Shown here: piece by piece, positions 1 to 12,099 of the stretch
How the letters are laid out: the number at the start of each line of letters is the position of its first letter
Position numbering within the stretch: the stretch's first letter is position 1
NCBI GenBank assembly: GCA_020073585.1
Contig: JAIQEV010000008.1
Span: 29,989-93,988 of the forward strand
Length of the DNA: 64,000 nucleotides
Source: Terriglobia bacterium
Lineage (GTDB): Bacteria > Acidobacteriota > Terriglobia > Acidiferrales > UBA7541
Reading direction: 5' to 3'
Position numbers and translations under genes: made by a program
The notes under the pieces: model-generated
Database searches by the model: none
Told to the model about the DNA's origin: nothing
Seen by the model: the letters and a program-made list of their open reading frames with translations, nothing else

Positions 1-649
1 GGAAGGCGGGGGAGTGGGAGACGAGGCTGCAGCCGGCGCGGCGGGTGGGATGTTTCACGTGGAGCATTTCGTGGTAAAGGACGTATTCGACGGCACATGC
101 GGGGACGCCGGGGCGGTCGAGGCGGCGATTGAGGAGGATCTGGTTGGGGCCGGGGTCGTAGCAGCCGAATTGGCGGCGCCAGGAGCGGGTGCTCCAGCCG
201 AGATGCGGGCGGGCGAGGGCCGCGGAAAAGTATTCGCGGTTGAGGCGTTCGAAGATGGCCTCGAGGTCGAAGACCAGACCGCGGGGATGAACGGCGCGGG
301 GCACGACGCGCTGGCGGCGCATGCGGTGCATGCGGTCGCGGGTGCGGCCGGAGCGGGCGTAATCGAGATACGGGGCGATGAGCGAAGCGGGGGGCCGCTT
401 GCGGTAGAGGCGGGCGAGCAGGAGGGCCGCAGCGCCTTCGAGGACCGCGCGCGGGGCGCGGGCCAGGAGATCGGAGAAGCGCACGAGGACCGTATCCTCG
501 CGGCGGCGAATGGTGAGGACCAGGCTGGAATAAGGATAGAACTCGAGGCGGAAGCGCGGGGGGCGGCCGTCGCAGCCGAGACGGGTGTAGAGGCGCAGGC
601 AGAGGGCGTCCCCGCCGGGCATGAGCTGCGAGCGCTTGCGCTGTTTCAC
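1..649 (-). CDS. SprT-like zinc metallopeptidase domain protein (partial)
   Basis: Minus-strand coding region that continues beyond the left edge, so the C-terminus is missing. The visible part ends with a segment reading VEYVLYHEMLHVKHP. HExxH-type zinc ligands sit in HEMLH, preceded by a helix typical of SprT-like/DUF45 peptidases. Before it comes a domain with FDLEAIFERLNREYF and GCYDPGPNQILLN, also characteristic of the SprT-like family. The GTG start overlaps the TGA stop of the upstream gene (GTGA); an ATG at 622 is an alternative. The gene is last in the uvrA operon. SprT-like proteins are zinc proteases, some acting on DNA-protein crosslinks, so linkage to uvrA is suggestive only. Confidence 0.8.
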   Translation of the reverse strand, partial: MKQRKRSQLMPGGDALCLRLYTRLGCDGRPPRFRLEFYPYSSLVLTIRRREDTVLVRFSDLLARAPRAVLEGAAALLLARLYRKRPPASLIAPYLDYARSGRTRDRMHRMRRQRVVPRAVHPRGLVFDLEAIFERLNREYFSAALARPHLGWSTRSWRRQFGCYDPGPNQILLNRRLDRPGVPACAVEYVLYHEMLHVKHPTRRAGCSLVSHSPAF

Positions 650-1197
650 GGCTGATTCCTGCGGCGCACCGGCGGAGGCGCTACTTCTTTCTTGGCTTTT
701 TCGGCGTCGCTGAGGGCGTCCCGGGTGCCTTCGATGGCGTCGTCGAGATTGTCCTTGTAGAGTTCGCGCTCGGCGCCGCTCGCGGCCAACTGCTCGAGAG
801 TGGCCAGGAACTCCTTGGAGCGCGCGATCATCAGGTCAATTCCCTGCCGGATATTTTCCTGCTTCTCCTTGCCGAGCTGGATGAGGTCGGCGGCGTCGTC
901 CACGCAACTGACGTAGGAATTCAGCAGGGCGTTGAGGATTTCCGGATGACGGTAGGGCGAGGGGTGGGCGAGCTCGTACTGAAATTTTTTCAGGCGGTCG
1001 CCGGCGAAAGAGAGAAAGAGCTTGATGCGCTCGTTGGGGGTTTCGGCGTCGCGGATCTTGTCGGCTTCGATGGCGGAGAGGTAGTCCTTGTTTTGTGTGA
1101 CCGCAAAGCGGTCAACTTGCTGCGGCGCGGCGGCGCCCAGCAGGGGAAAGAAGATTCCCAGGAAAACAGAGAGAGCCAGGGTTCGCATACGGATCAT
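646..1197 (-). CDS. Small secreted protein with an in-frame palindromic repeat
   Basis: 183 residues. The N-terminus (Arg-containing, then a hydrophobic stretch ending LLGAAA) is a Sec signal peptide. The mature part is helical and charged, with no family I recognise. Directly after the signal peptide the chain reads VDRFAVT, encoded by a 22-bp palindromic repeat that also occurs in intergenic DNA elsewhere in the window. Fourth gene of the uvrA operon: it starts 8 bp after the preceding gene and its stop overlaps the next start. ATG at 1197 is preceded by a GAGG ribosome site. Probably periplasmic; function unknown. Confidence 0.8.
   Translation of the reverse strand: MIRMRTLALSVFLGIFFPLLGAAAPQQVDRFAVTQNKDYLSAIEADKIRDAETPNERIKLFLSFAGDRLKKFQYELAHPSPYRHPEILNALLNSYVSCVDDAADLIQLGKEKQENIRQGIDLMIARSKEFLATLEQLAASGAERELYKDNLDDAIEGTRDALSDAEKAKKEVAPPPVRRRNQP
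1095..1116 (-). repeat. 22-bp palindromic repeat, copy A (inside a gene)
   Basis: Core TGACCGC-AAA-GCGGTCA is a perfect 7+7 bp palindrome. It matches the copies at 20866, 20893, 55568, 55595 and 55622 in reverse orientation. This copy is translated in the 646-1197 gene as VDRFAVT. Confidence 0.85.
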
Positions 1198-1204
1198 AGC
1201 AGCC

Positions 1205-1723
1205 TCACGGCGCGGGAGGTTTCTGCGGTGCGGGCTGTTCGCCCGGCCGCCGCGGAAACAACAGACGCAGCAATTCCTCCTCGATCTGTTGCAGATCGTC
1301 GCGCACGATCTGCAGCGGCGGCCGGTATTGCGGCGGGGCCACGAGAAGAGTCTCGTCCAGCTCGCGCAGGCCGCTGCGCACGTGCACTTCGATCCTCTTA
1401 TATTCGCCGGATTCTTTCTCCGCCTGGGGATGCCGGCGGCGCACGGCGGCGAAAGCCGTGCGCACGTTATCGCGGTACTTTTCCAGGAGCAGGCCGACCG
1501 CCTGGTAATCCCCTTCCCTGCCGGCGCGGCGGGATTCGGCAAACTGGGCGTCGCCGAGTTTTTCCAGGAGCTTGGCCTTGCGCCCGGAATTGCTCTCGCG
1601 GTCAAAGCGGGCCTGCAGCTCCGCGATCCTGGCCGCGGGAGCGGCCTGCTGCGCGGCGCCCGCGCCGCCAGCCAGCGCCAGCCAGGAGAAAACCACGGCC
1701 GCAAATGGGCTTCGCGAGGTCAT
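1205..1723 (-). CDS. Small secreted helical protein, unknown function
   Basis: 172 residues. MTSRSPFAAVVFSWLALAG... is a Sec signal peptide ending near GAGAAQQ. The rest is charged and helical, including ARIAELQARFDRESNSGRKA and a proline-rich tail. The start lies 4 bp downstream of the TPR gene stop, so it is co-transcribed with uvrA and the TPR gene. An upstream in-frame extension exists but would overlap the TPR gene and bury the signal peptide. No known family recognised. It and the following secreted protein look like a pair working outside the cytoplasm. Confidence 0.75.
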   Translation of the reverse strand: MTSRSPFAAVVFSWLALAGGAGAAQQAAPAARIAELQARFDRESNSGRKAKLLEKLGDAQFAESRRAGREGDYQAVGLLLEKYRDNVRTAFAAVRRRHPQAEKESGEYKRIEVHVRSGLRELDETLLVAPPQYRPPLQIVRDDLQQIEEELLRLLFPRRPGEQPAPQKPPAP

Positions 1724-1727
1724 GGAG

Positions 1728-3040
1728 TCAGCGCTTCTTCTCGAGCATGTGGCGCAGTACCGCGATGCGTTGCTGCGCCTGCCAGTCCTGATTGGAGTTC
1801 TGCCCATTGTCGAGGCTCAGAAACTTCTGATAGGCCTCGATGGCCTCGGGCGTCTTCCGGAGTTTATCGTAGCAGGTGGCGCGGACAAACCACGCGCCGG
1901 AATTCAGGGCCTGGCGGCGGGCGAGTTCGTCGAGGGCCGCCAGAGCCGCGGGGCAATTGCCCTGGAGATAATAGGCGGAGCTGAGGTCCTTCCACGCCGC
2001 GGAATCGCCGGGGTCCGCGCGCAGGACGGCCAGGAGTTCGCGCTCGGCGGCGGGAAAATCGCGCTTCTGGAGATAGACGCGGCCGAGGCCGGCGCGGAGG
2101 TCGCGCTGCTCGGGAGCGAGAGCGATGGCGCGCTGCAGGGTGGCGACGGCCTCGTCCCAGCGGGATTGCGCGATCCGGATGTCGGCGCGGAGGCGCAGGA
2201 GGAGGACGTCCGGGGGCTGCGCGGCGTCCATGCGATCGAGCTCCGCCAGCGCGGCGTCATATTCCTTCTGCTCGAAGAGAAAACGCAAAACTTGGGCGCG
2301 GGCTTCGCGGTCGGCGGGCTGGAGCTGGAGATAGCTGCGGTAGGCCTCGACGGCTTCCGGTTTCCGCTGGGCGTCGAGAGCGTGCGCGAGGCCCAGGCGC
2401 GCCGGAGCGGAGTCCGGCTGGAGGGCCAGGGCTTCGCGGAAGTTTGCTTCCGCGGGAGCGAACTGATCGGCGCGGAGGAGGACGCTGGCGAGGGCCAGAT
2501 GGGTCTCGAAATCGCGCGGGTCAAGTTTAGCGGCGCCTTGCAGCGCTTCCACCGCAGCGGGCAGATCGCCGGTGCGCTCGAGGGCCAGGCCCAGGAGGAA
2601 GCGCGGGCGGCTCTGCGCGGGAAGCAGCTCGACGGCTTTGCGGAGCGGAGCGACGGCCGCGGCGGGGTCGCGGTCCAGGAGGAGCAGGCCGAGGTTGAGG
2701 TGGGCTTCGGCGAGCTTGGGGTCGAGCGCGAGGGCGCGCTGGTAGGCGGCGCGCGCGTCGTCCCAGCGCTGCAGCGCGGTGAAAACGTAGGCAAGCTGAA
2801 AATGGCCGTAGGCAAATTCGGGCTGCTGGGCGACGACTTGCTGCAGCGGAGGCAGCGCGGCCGCGAAGTCCTGGCGGTCGATGGCGCGCTGGGCCTCGTC
2901 GAGGAGGTCGTTGAGGGGGTTGCGGAGTTTCTGCGTGGTCGCCGGGCGGGGCTGGCGCGGCGCGGGGGCCTGCGCGCGGGAGCCCGCCGCGCCGGAAAGG
3001 AGCGCGAGGAGCGAGACGCTGAGGAGGCGTGCGGCGTTCA

Positions 3041-3041
<1 letters not shown>
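1728..3041 (-). CDS. Secreted TPR-repeat protein
   Basis: 437 residues. An N-terminal signal peptide (MNAARLLSVSLLALLSGAAG) is followed by about ten tetratricopeptide repeats, recognisable from repeated W/F-A-L-Y-A-P spacing such as AYVFTALQRWDDARAAYQRA and LRAGLGRVYLQKRDFPAAE. TPR arrays are protein-protein scaffolds; location is probably periplasmic or outer-membrane associated. The ATG overlaps the uvrA stop (TAATG), implying translational coupling. The partner is unknown; the two small secreted proteins immediately downstream are the obvious candidates. Confidence 0.9.
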
Positions 3042-5974
<2,933 letters not shown>

Positions 5975-5984
5975 AGGGGTGTCC

Positions 5985-6058
5985 AGACAGAGCGCTTCGC
6001 GCGCGCTGTCTAAACCGCTAATTATACGGCTGTGCACGAAAGCGGGCAAATGCCCGCT
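5985..6058 (-). promoter_or_regulatory. uvrA promoter and leader hairpin
   Basis: On the minus strand, TTGCCC (6049-6044), a 17-bp spacer and TATAAT (6026-6021) form a near-consensus sigma-70 promoter. Immediately upstream, 6041-6058 is an AGCGGGCA/TGCCCGCT hairpin following the 6068 stop of the gene upstream, possibly its terminator although it lacks a T-run. The transcript leader (5985-6011) can fold into an 11-bp stem with one mismatch just before the proposed start. Seen in sequence; function inferred. Confidence 0.6.
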
Positions 6059-6067
6059 GAAGACGGA

Positions 6068-7012
6068 TTAGGGCTCGAGTTCGAGGTTGATCTGGCCGAT
6101 GCCGCCTTCGACCGTGAGTTTGAGGGTGACGGGAGATTTGCCGTAGGCGTCGTTGACGTAGGCGCCGCCGTCCTTCTTGAGACCGTGGGCGTCAATGGAG
6201 CCGAGACCGCCGGAGGCGTGGACGATGACGCCGACGTTCCTGGGGAGGCGGATGGTGGCTTCGCCGACGCCGCCGTGAATCTCGGCCTGCAGATCGTTCT
6301 GGCGCGCGCCGGTCAGGTCGGCGTGCAATTCCCCGGCGCCCATCTCCACGCTGAGACGGGTGAGGGGAACGTCGCGGAGGCGCAGGTCGCCGCTGCCGGC
6401 GCCCATGTGCAGGCGGAGGTCGAGCGGAACGTCATTGCCGAGGCGCAGATCCCAGTCATTTTCGGTGCGGCCGAAGTGCACGCTCTCGCCGTGCTGGCGG
6501 ATGCGCAGGTCGCCGGCGCCATTGGAGACGCTGTAGTCCACGCGCGGGGCGCCCTGGTTTGCGGTGTAGCGGAAATCGGCGTCCAGGAGGCGGCTGGAGC
6601 CGCCGCTCAAGCGCAACTGGCCCGCGGGCATCTCGATCTCGGCGCGGAGGGATTGCGCGCCCTGGCGCTCGAGGGCCTTCACGTCATGCACGCTATGCGC
6701 GTCGAATCCGGGTGCGGCGGCGTATTTGCCGCGGACCACGGCTGCGCCAAAGAGGATGAGGAGCAGGATCAGGGCCACGGAAGCGCCGGAAATGCGCGGG
6801 CCGGACGCGGCGCCGGGATGCCGGCACAGCCAGACGTAATCCCATAGCTTGCCCAGGCCGAGGAAGACCAGGAGCAGGGGCCAGTAGCGGGAGACCACCG
6901 GCCAGGGATTGGCCTCCGGGCGCAGATTGAAGAACAGGAAGAGCAGACCGAGCGCGATGAGAAAAATGGCGCCACCGATGGACCGGCGCTGCAGACCGTC
7001 ACTTTGTGCCAT
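6068..7012 (-). CDS. LiaF-like membrane protein with toastrack-type domain
   Basis: 314 residues. The first ~120 residues hold three or four hydrophobic helices ([53 protein letters not shown]). The rest is a repetitive beta-rich region with [28 protein letters not shown] and [10 protein letters not shown], the right-handed beta-solenoid pattern of LiaF/DUF4097 toastrack proteins. Such proteins are often envelope-stress sensors. No LiaRS-type two-component genes are adjacent. ATG at 7012 follows a G-rich ribosome site. Confidence 0.8.
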   Translation of the reverse strand: MAQSDGLQRRSIGGAIFLIALGLLFLFFNLRPEANPWPVVSRYWPLLLVFLGLGKLWDYVWLCRHPGAASGPRISGASVALILLLILFGAAVVRGKYAAAPGFDAHSVHDVKALERQGAQSLRAEIEMPAGQLRLSGGSSRLLDADFRYTANQGAPRVDYSVSNGAGDLRIRQHGESVHFGRTENDWDLRLGNDVPLDLRLHMGAGSGDLRLRDVPLTRLSVEMGAGELHADLTGARQNDLQAEIHGGVGEATIRLPRNVGVIVHASGGLGSIDAHGLKKDGGAYVNDAYGKSPVTLKLTVEGGIGQINLELEP

Positions 7013-7061
7013 GGCACACCCCCTCTTGCTCAGGAGATACGCAGACCGCGCGCGAAATGTT

Positions 7062-7688
7062 TCACGTTCCTGGCTGGCCGGGCCGCCCATTCTGCCGGGG
7101 GCGCCAGCGGAATTTTTTCTCGGTGGCGAGGACGCGCCAGTCGATGCGGATGAAGGCGTAGACGAGAAAGAGGAGAAAGGTCTGGGTAACGATGAAATAG
7201 ACGCCGAAGTAGGAGCCGGTGACCAGCGCATCCATGTTGAGCTTGCGCACGGCGCTGGCGGCGGTAGCGTTCCAGAAGGTGTAGCTAACCAGGCGGCCGC
7301 AGAAGAAGGGCACGGCAATGAAGCGCCAGCCGAAGCGGGTGAGACCGTAGGCGATGAAGAGGTTGTTGGTGGGCAGGGGGCTGAAGGCATAGAAGAGGAA
7401 GAGGCCCAGGGTAACGTGTTTGCGGCCCTCGAGGGCCAGGCGGATGGAGTCGACGTTTTCGCGGGTGGCGACGCTGAGCAGCTTCTGGCGGATGAGCAGG
7501 CGGGAGAACAAGGCCAGGGTCAAGCGGCCGAGGGTGGCCGCCGTGGCGCCCGCGAGGGCCACGGCAAAAGGGTTGATGGCGGGATATTTGATCCCGATGT
7601 AGGACATAGCCATCCACGTGGGGGGCGCAAAAGCAGGGATCACATTCAGGAGGAAGACGACAGCGAAGATAAGCAGGAGGCTCAGCAT
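7062..7688 (-). CDS. VTT-like multi-pass membrane protein
   Basis: 208 residues with about five hydrophobic helices. The motif FSPLPTNNLFIAYGL followed by a Gly/Arg segment recalls the re-entrant core of VTT/DedA-related proteins, which handle lipid scrambling or small-ion movement. The family assignment is tentative. The C-terminal tail is basic. It lies 49 bp upstream of the LiaF-like gene in the same direction and may be co-transcribed with it. Confidence 0.7.
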   Translation of the reverse strand: MLSLLLIFAVVFLLNVIPAFAPPTWMAMSYIGIKYPAINPFAVALAGATAATLGRLTLALFSRLLIRQKLLSVATRENVDSIRLALEGRKHVTLGLFLFYAFSPLPTNNLFIAYGLTRFGWRFIAVPFFCGRLVSYTFWNATAASAVRKLNMDALVTGSYFGVYFIVTQTFLLFLVYAFIRIDWRVLATEKKFRWRPRQNGRPGQPGT

Positions 7689-7827
7689 CGCACTTATACG
7701 CTAGCACACTGCGAGTGGCGGCGCGCGGCTTCCGGAGAGGCGCGGGCGAGGCGCCGGGAACACGGCGCAGGGCGGTGTGCTAGAGTGAATTTAAGGCCGG
7801 ATGGGGGCGGAAGCGGAGCAGCAGGCC

Positions 7828-9018
7828 ATGGCGAAATTCGAGCGCATCTTCTGGATCGTGCTGGACAGCGCGGGGATCGGTCCGCTGCCGGACGCGGGCG
7901 AATACGGAGACACAGGGCGCAGCACGCTCGGGCACATCGCGGAATCGCGGCCGCTGGCGCTGCCGCATCTGCTGCGCATGGGCCTCGGAAATATCGCGCC
8001 GCTGGCGCACCTGGCGCCGGCCAGCAAGCCGACGGCGGCCTTCGGCAAGGGCGCCACGCATTCCCCGGGAAAAGACACGACCACGGGACACTGGGAGATG
8101 GCCGGGGTGTGGCTGGAGCAGGCGTTTCCGGTCTATCCGCAGGGCTTCCCGCGCGAGCTGATCGCGGAGTTCGAGCGGCAGATCGGGCGGAAAACGATCG
8201 GGAACAAGCCGGCCTCGGGCACGGAGATCCTCAAGGAACTGGGGAACGAGCACGTGCGCACGGGCTTTCCGATCGTGTACACGTCGGGGGACAGCGTATT
8301 TCAGATCGCGGCGCACGAGGAGGTGATCCCCGTGGCCGAGCTGTACCGCATGTGCGAGATCGCGCGGAAGCTGCTGGACGGGCCGCACCGCGTGGGGCGG
8401 GTGATCGCGCGGCCGTTCAGCGGCACGAGCGGGGCGTATGCGCGCACGGCGCGGCGGCACGACTACGCCGTGGACCCGCCGCGGCCGATGCTGCTGGACG
8501 TGCTGGCGGAACGCGGCGTGGCGGTCTTCGGGGTGGGCAAGATCCACGACATCTATAACGGGCGCGGGGTGGACGACTACGCCGCGACAGCGAGCAACGC
8601 CGACGGGATGGAAAAGCTGGGAGCGGCGCTGCGGGAACGCCCGGCGGGGCTGGTCTTCTGCAACCTGGTGGATTTCGACATGCTCTACGGGCACCGCAAG
8701 GATGTCGAAGGCTTCGCGCGCGCCCTCGAGGAATTCGACCTCTGGCTGGGCGGATTTCTGCAGGGCTTGCGCGGCTCGGACCTGCTGCTGCTGACCGCGG
8801 ACCACGGCTGCGACCCCGATCCGCGCTGGGAGACCACCGACCATTCGCGGGAGTATGTGCCCATCCTGGCCTATTCGCCCGGGGTGGCGGGCGGGGCGGC
8901 GCTGGGAACGCGGGCGACGCTGGCGGACATGGGCCAGAGCGTGGCGGAAAATTTCGGGGGGACGATCGCGCACGGAGTGAGTTTTCTGGGGGAGCTGGGA
9001 AGCGAAAAGCGGGCGTGA
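7828..9018 (+). CDS. deoB: Phosphopentomutase
   Basis: Interconverts ribose-1-phosphate and ribose-5-phosphate (and the deoxy forms) in nucleoside salvage. It belongs to the alkaline phosphatase superfamily: the N-terminal metal ligand is in IVLDSAGIG, the phosphorylated threonine lies in GKDTTTGHWEM, and the C-terminal ligands are in LTADHGCDPD and TTDHSREYVP. Length ~396 residues is normal for DeoB. The start at 7828 aligns with the family; an in-frame ATG at 7801 would add nine residues. Confidence 0.95.
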   Translation: MAKFERIFWIVLDSAGIGPLPDAGEYGDTGRSTLGHIAESRPLALPHLLRMGLGNIAPLAHLAPASKPTAAFGKGATHSPGKDTTTGHWEMAGVWLEQAFPVYPQGFPRELIAEFERQIGRKTIGNKPASGTEILKELGNEHVRTGFPIVYTSGDSVFQIAAHEEVIPVAELYRMCEIARKLLDGPHRVGRVIARPFSGTSGAYARTARRHDYAVDPPRPMLLDVLAERGVAVFGVGKIHDIYNGRGVDDYAATASNADGMEKLGAALRERPAGLVFCNLVDFDMLYGHRKDVEGFARALEEFDLWLGGFLQGLRGSDLLLLTADHGCDPDPRWETTDHSREYVPILAYSPGVAGGAALGTRATLADMGQSVAENFGGTIAHGVSFLGELGSEKRA

Positions 9019-9088
9019 GCGAACACGACCCCGGCGCGCCGGGGCAAAGCATGCCGCGCCCCTGCGGACCAGGGACTACAAAAGTGGA

Positions 9089-10126
9089 CTAGTTGCCGGA
9101 GCTGCCCACAGCGGGGCTGCCGGAGGAGGCGCTGCCGCCGGAGGCCGAGCCGCCGGGAGCATAGTAGCCGTTGCGGGTGCGTGCGCTGAGCTTGCCGTGG
9201 CCGCGCGGGGGAAGCACTTCCACCTGCACGGCGCGGAAGGTGCCGTCGCGCTTGGCATTGCTGGGGTAGTAGGCCAGGGTGTACTGGTTGCGGATGTCGT
9301 GGGCCACGTCCTCGCAAATGTGGTGGACGTCGGCGACGTCTTCCGGGAAGAAGGCCAGGCCGCCGGAAGCCTCGGCGATCTCCTTGAGGGCCTTGCGGGC
9401 GCGCTTGGCATTTTTTTTGCTCTCCTGGCTGAGCAGGCCGATGGTGTAGATGACCACGTCCGTCTGCTGGATTTCGTGGACGGTCTTTTCCAGGGAGTTG
9501 CGGCTGGCGTTGTCTTCGCCGTCGGTGACCACGAGCAGGACCTTCTTGTCCTTGCTGCCCTTCTTGAGGTGGTCGAGCGAGCCGATGAGGGCGTCGTACA
9601 GGGCGGTGCTGCCGCGGGAATCGATGCGCTCGAGGGCCTCCTTGAGGTCGGGGATGCTGCTGGTGAAGTCCTTGTCGAGGTCCAGATAGAAATCGTCGTT
9701 GAAGTTGACGACGAAGGCTTCGTCCTCGGGGTTGCTGGTCTGCACGAGAGTGACGGCGGCTTCGTTCACGCGGGGGCGCTTGTCGCGCATGCTCCCGCTA
9801 TTGTCGATGACCAGGCCCATGCTGACGGGAATATCCTCGCGCTTGAAGACCGAAAGCTTCTGCTGAACCTTGTCCTCGAGGACCCGGAAATTCTCCTCCT
9901 TCAAGCCGTCCACGAAGCGGCCGCGGTCGTCGAGCACCGAGGTGTGCAGCACCACCAGGTTGACGGTGCGGCGGATGCTGTAGCCTTCCTGCTTCTGCCC
10001 GGGCGCAGGAGCGGCAGCGCCCTGCCCTGGCGGGGGAGGCGGCGCGGACGGGGAGACGGGAAGCTGCGCGCTGGCCGAGACGGCAGAGAACAGCAGCGCC
10101 ACTAGCGGCGCGAGAAAAAGGAACAA
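9089..10126 (-). CDS. Secreted VWFA-related domain protein
   Basis: von Willebrand factor A domain of the acidobacterial secreted type. The MIDAS motif is DNSGSMRDK, with later metal ligands around GSTALYDALIGSL and VTDGEDNAS. The C-terminal QYTLAYYPSNAKRDGTFR is a hallmark of the family. A signal peptide reads ALFLFLAPLVALLFSAVSASA. The start is uncertain: TTG 10126 gives a bare signal peptide, whereas ATG 10285 would overlap the upstream gene by ~137 bp. The C-terminus is a Gly/Ser-rich tail. Likely binds extracellular protein partners. Confidence 0.85.
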   Translation of the reverse strand: MFLFLAPLVALLFSAVSASAQLPVSPSAPPPPPGQGAAAPAPGQKQEGYSIRRTVNLVVLHTSVLDDRGRFVDGLKEENFRVLEDKVQQKLSVFKREDIPVSMGLVIDNSGSMRDKRPRVNEAAVTLVQTSNPEDEAFVVNFNDDFYLDLDKDFTSSIPDLKEALERIDSRGSTALYDALIGSLDHLKKGSKDKKVLLVVTDGEDNASRNSLEKTVHEIQQTDVVIYTIGLLSQESKKNAKRARKALKEIAEASGGLAFFPEDVADVHHICEDVAHDIRNQYTLAYYPSNAKRDGTFRAVQVEVLPPRGHGKLSARTRNGYYAPGGSASGGSASSGSPAVGSSGN

Positions 10127-10148
10127 AGCGCTGCGGTGGAACGAGCGC

Positions 10149-11144
10149 TCAGTGGCTGGGCGCGTAGTATCCGGTCCTGGCGAAGACGTTAAGGGGCGGA
10201 AGCCCGCGGAGGGCCCGCAGCTTGACCTTGATCTTGCGCCAGCGCGCGTCGTGAACTTTGTTGCTCGGCCGATATCCCAGAACATATTGGTTGCGCAGCT
10301 CCATTCCGATCTTGGCGGCGATATCCGGAAGCTCGTTCAGATTCTCGACCGCAAAAACGCGGCCTCCGCTCATGTCCGTGACTTCCGAGAGCAGCGAGGG
10401 CCCGTTCAACTCTTCCGGCGTCCGGCCACGATACCCGAGCGGGTCATAGACCCCGATCGCGTAGAGCTGGCAATCGGATTCCTTGACCAGGCGCTTGATA
10501 TCGCTCTCGCTGTACCTACTATGATTATCGCCTCCATCGGAGATGATGAGCAAGGCCCGCTTGGCGTTATGTGCACCCCTCACCTCGCTGAGGCCGAGAT
10601 AGATGGCGTCGAGAAGAGCGGTGCGGCCTTTGGTGGCGGTGAACATCATGCGTGACTGGAGGTCTTCGATGCTGTTGGTGAAGACGCTGGTGAGCTCGGC
10701 GCGCTCGTTGAAGCTGACCAGAAAGAATTCATCGCGGGGATTGGCGGTCTTGAAAAACTGGATGGCGGCCTCGCGGGACTTGGCCACCTTGTTGGCCATG
10801 CTGCCGCTGAGGTCGAAGATCACCCCGATGGAAATGGGCACATCCTCGGAGGAGAAATGCACGATCTCCTGCTCGACGTTGTCTTCGAAGACCCGGAAAT
10901 TCTCCGCTTCCAGGCCGGTGACCAGGCGGCTGTAGGGATCGGTAACGGTGACATTGACCAGGGCCAGGTCCACGTCGATTTTGAGGGCTTGGCCGGGCTT
11001 GAGGGCAATTCCGGGGGTGTCCTTTTTCAGGTCGCCGGACACGGGGCCCTGCTGGGCTTGCGCGGGAAGCAGGGCGAGGCAGGCGAGCAGGAGAAGGCTC
11101 GTCAAGAACGAGGTGCCGCGGAGCAAGGCCGCGCAACGTCTCAT
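10149..11144 (-). CDS. Secreted VWFA-related domain protein
   Basis: 331 residues, a paralogue of the next gene downstream. Signal peptide MRRCAALLRGTSFLTSLLLLA up to PAQA. The VWA domain has MIDAS FDLSGSMANK, KGRTALLDAIYLGL and ISDGGDNHSRYS, then QYVLGYRPSNKVHDARWR. ATG 11144 has a GGGGGAG ribosome site. The tandem arrangement suggests an operon and duplication. Secreted or periplasmic; ligand unknown. Confidence 0.9.
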   Translation of the reverse strand: MRRCAALLRGTSFLTSLLLLACLALLPAQAQQGPVSGDLKKDTPGIALKPGQALKIDVDLALVNVTVTDPYSRLVTGLEAENFRVFEDNVEQEIVHFSSEDVPISIGVIFDLSGSMANKVAKSREAAIQFFKTANPRDEFFLVSFNERAELTSVFTNSIEDLQSRMMFTATKGRTALLDAIYLGLSEVRGAHNAKRALLIISDGGDNHSRYSESDIKRLVKESDCQLYAIGVYDPLGYRGRTPEELNGPSLLSEVTDMSGGRVFAVENLNELPDIAAKIGMELRNQYVLGYRPSNKVHDARWRKIKVKLRALRGLPPLNVFARTGYYAPSH

Positions 11145-11307
11145 GACTCCCCCACGGTCTCCGCACCGAGACACGTGCGCAGACCAGCGCAACAATATAA
11201 TTCTACCATTCGTCCCGAAGGAAGCAAGGCCATCCCCGCAGGCGGACTTCGGAGTGTGTTAGCATCGGCGCTGGCGCGGGAAAAAAGCGAGTGGAGCGGC
11301 GTTGCTT

Positions 11308-12063
11308 ATGGACAGTCCCCGGGTAGTGGTGGTGATTCCGGCGCGGTACGCGGCGCTGCGGCTGCCCGGCAAGCCGCTGGTGGCGCTGGCGGGCAAGCCG
11401 ATGATCCAGCGGGTGTGGGAGCGGGCGCGGCTGGCGCAGCGGGTCTCCCGGGTGATTGTGGCCACCGACGACGAGCGCATCCGGAAAGCGGTGGAGGATT
11501 TCGGCGGGGAGGCGCGGATGACCCGCGCGGATCACCGCTCCGGGACGGAGCGCATCGCGGAGGTCGCGGCGCACGTGGAGGGCGACGTCTTTGTGAACGT
11601 GCAGGGGGACGAGCCACTGCTGGACCCCGCTTCGGTGGATGCGGCGGTGGCGGCGCTGCTGGAAGAGCCGGCCGCGGCCATCGCCACGGTGGCCACGCCG
11701 GTGAAAGTGGCGGCCGACATCATGGACCCCAACGTGGTGAAGACGGTGCTGGATTTCGACGGCAACGCCCTCTATTTTTCGCGCGCGCCGATTCCCTGGG
11801 TGCGCGACGAACAGCACCGCGTGCACGCACGGCACCTGAAGCATCTTGGACTGTACGTTTTCCAGCGCGCGGCCTTGCTCGAGTTCCCTACCCTGCCGCA
11901 GGGCGATCTGGAGCGAGTCGAGCAACTGGAACAGTTGCGTTGGATGGAGAACGGCTGGAAGATCCGCGTGGCGGAAGTGCCTACGGACTCGGTGAGCGTG
12001 GACGTGCCGGAAGACGTGGCGCGAGTGGAAAAGCTGCTCGCCGGCGAAAACCACCCGGCCTGA
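11308..12063 (+). CDS. kdsB: 3-deoxy-manno-octulosonate cytidylyltransferase
   Basis: Activates KDO to CMP-KDO for lipopolysaccharide inner core synthesis. Nucleotidyltransferase motif VVIPARYAALRLPGKPL at the N-terminus, then VATDDERI, NVQGDEPLLDP, and the C-terminal GLYVFQRAALLEFP. Length 251 residues is usual. A TTG six bases upstream (11302) is an alternative start with better ribosome-site spacing. The other KDO genes (kdsA, kdsD, kdsC) lie 4-6 kb downstream. Confidence 0.96.
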   Translation: MDSPRVVVVIPARYAALRLPGKPLVALAGKPMIQRVWERARLAQRVSRVIVATDDERIRKAVEDFGGEARMTRADHRSGTERIAEVAAHVEGDVFVNVQGDEPLLDPASVDAAVAALLEEPAAAIATVATPVKVAADIMDPNVVKTVLDFDGNALYFSRAPIPWVRDEQHRVHARHLKHLGLYVFQRAALLEFPTLPQGDLERVEQLEQLRWMENGWKIRVAEVPTDSVSVDVPEDVARVEKLLAGENHPA

Positions 12064-12099
12064 CTGGCCCGGGCGGCTCGATTCCCTCATGTATCGCGC

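Noticed and set aside
14..655. Plus-strand 213-codon frame at the left edge
   Set aside because: Antisense shadow of the SprT-like gene; Gly/Ala/Glu-rich with no domain.
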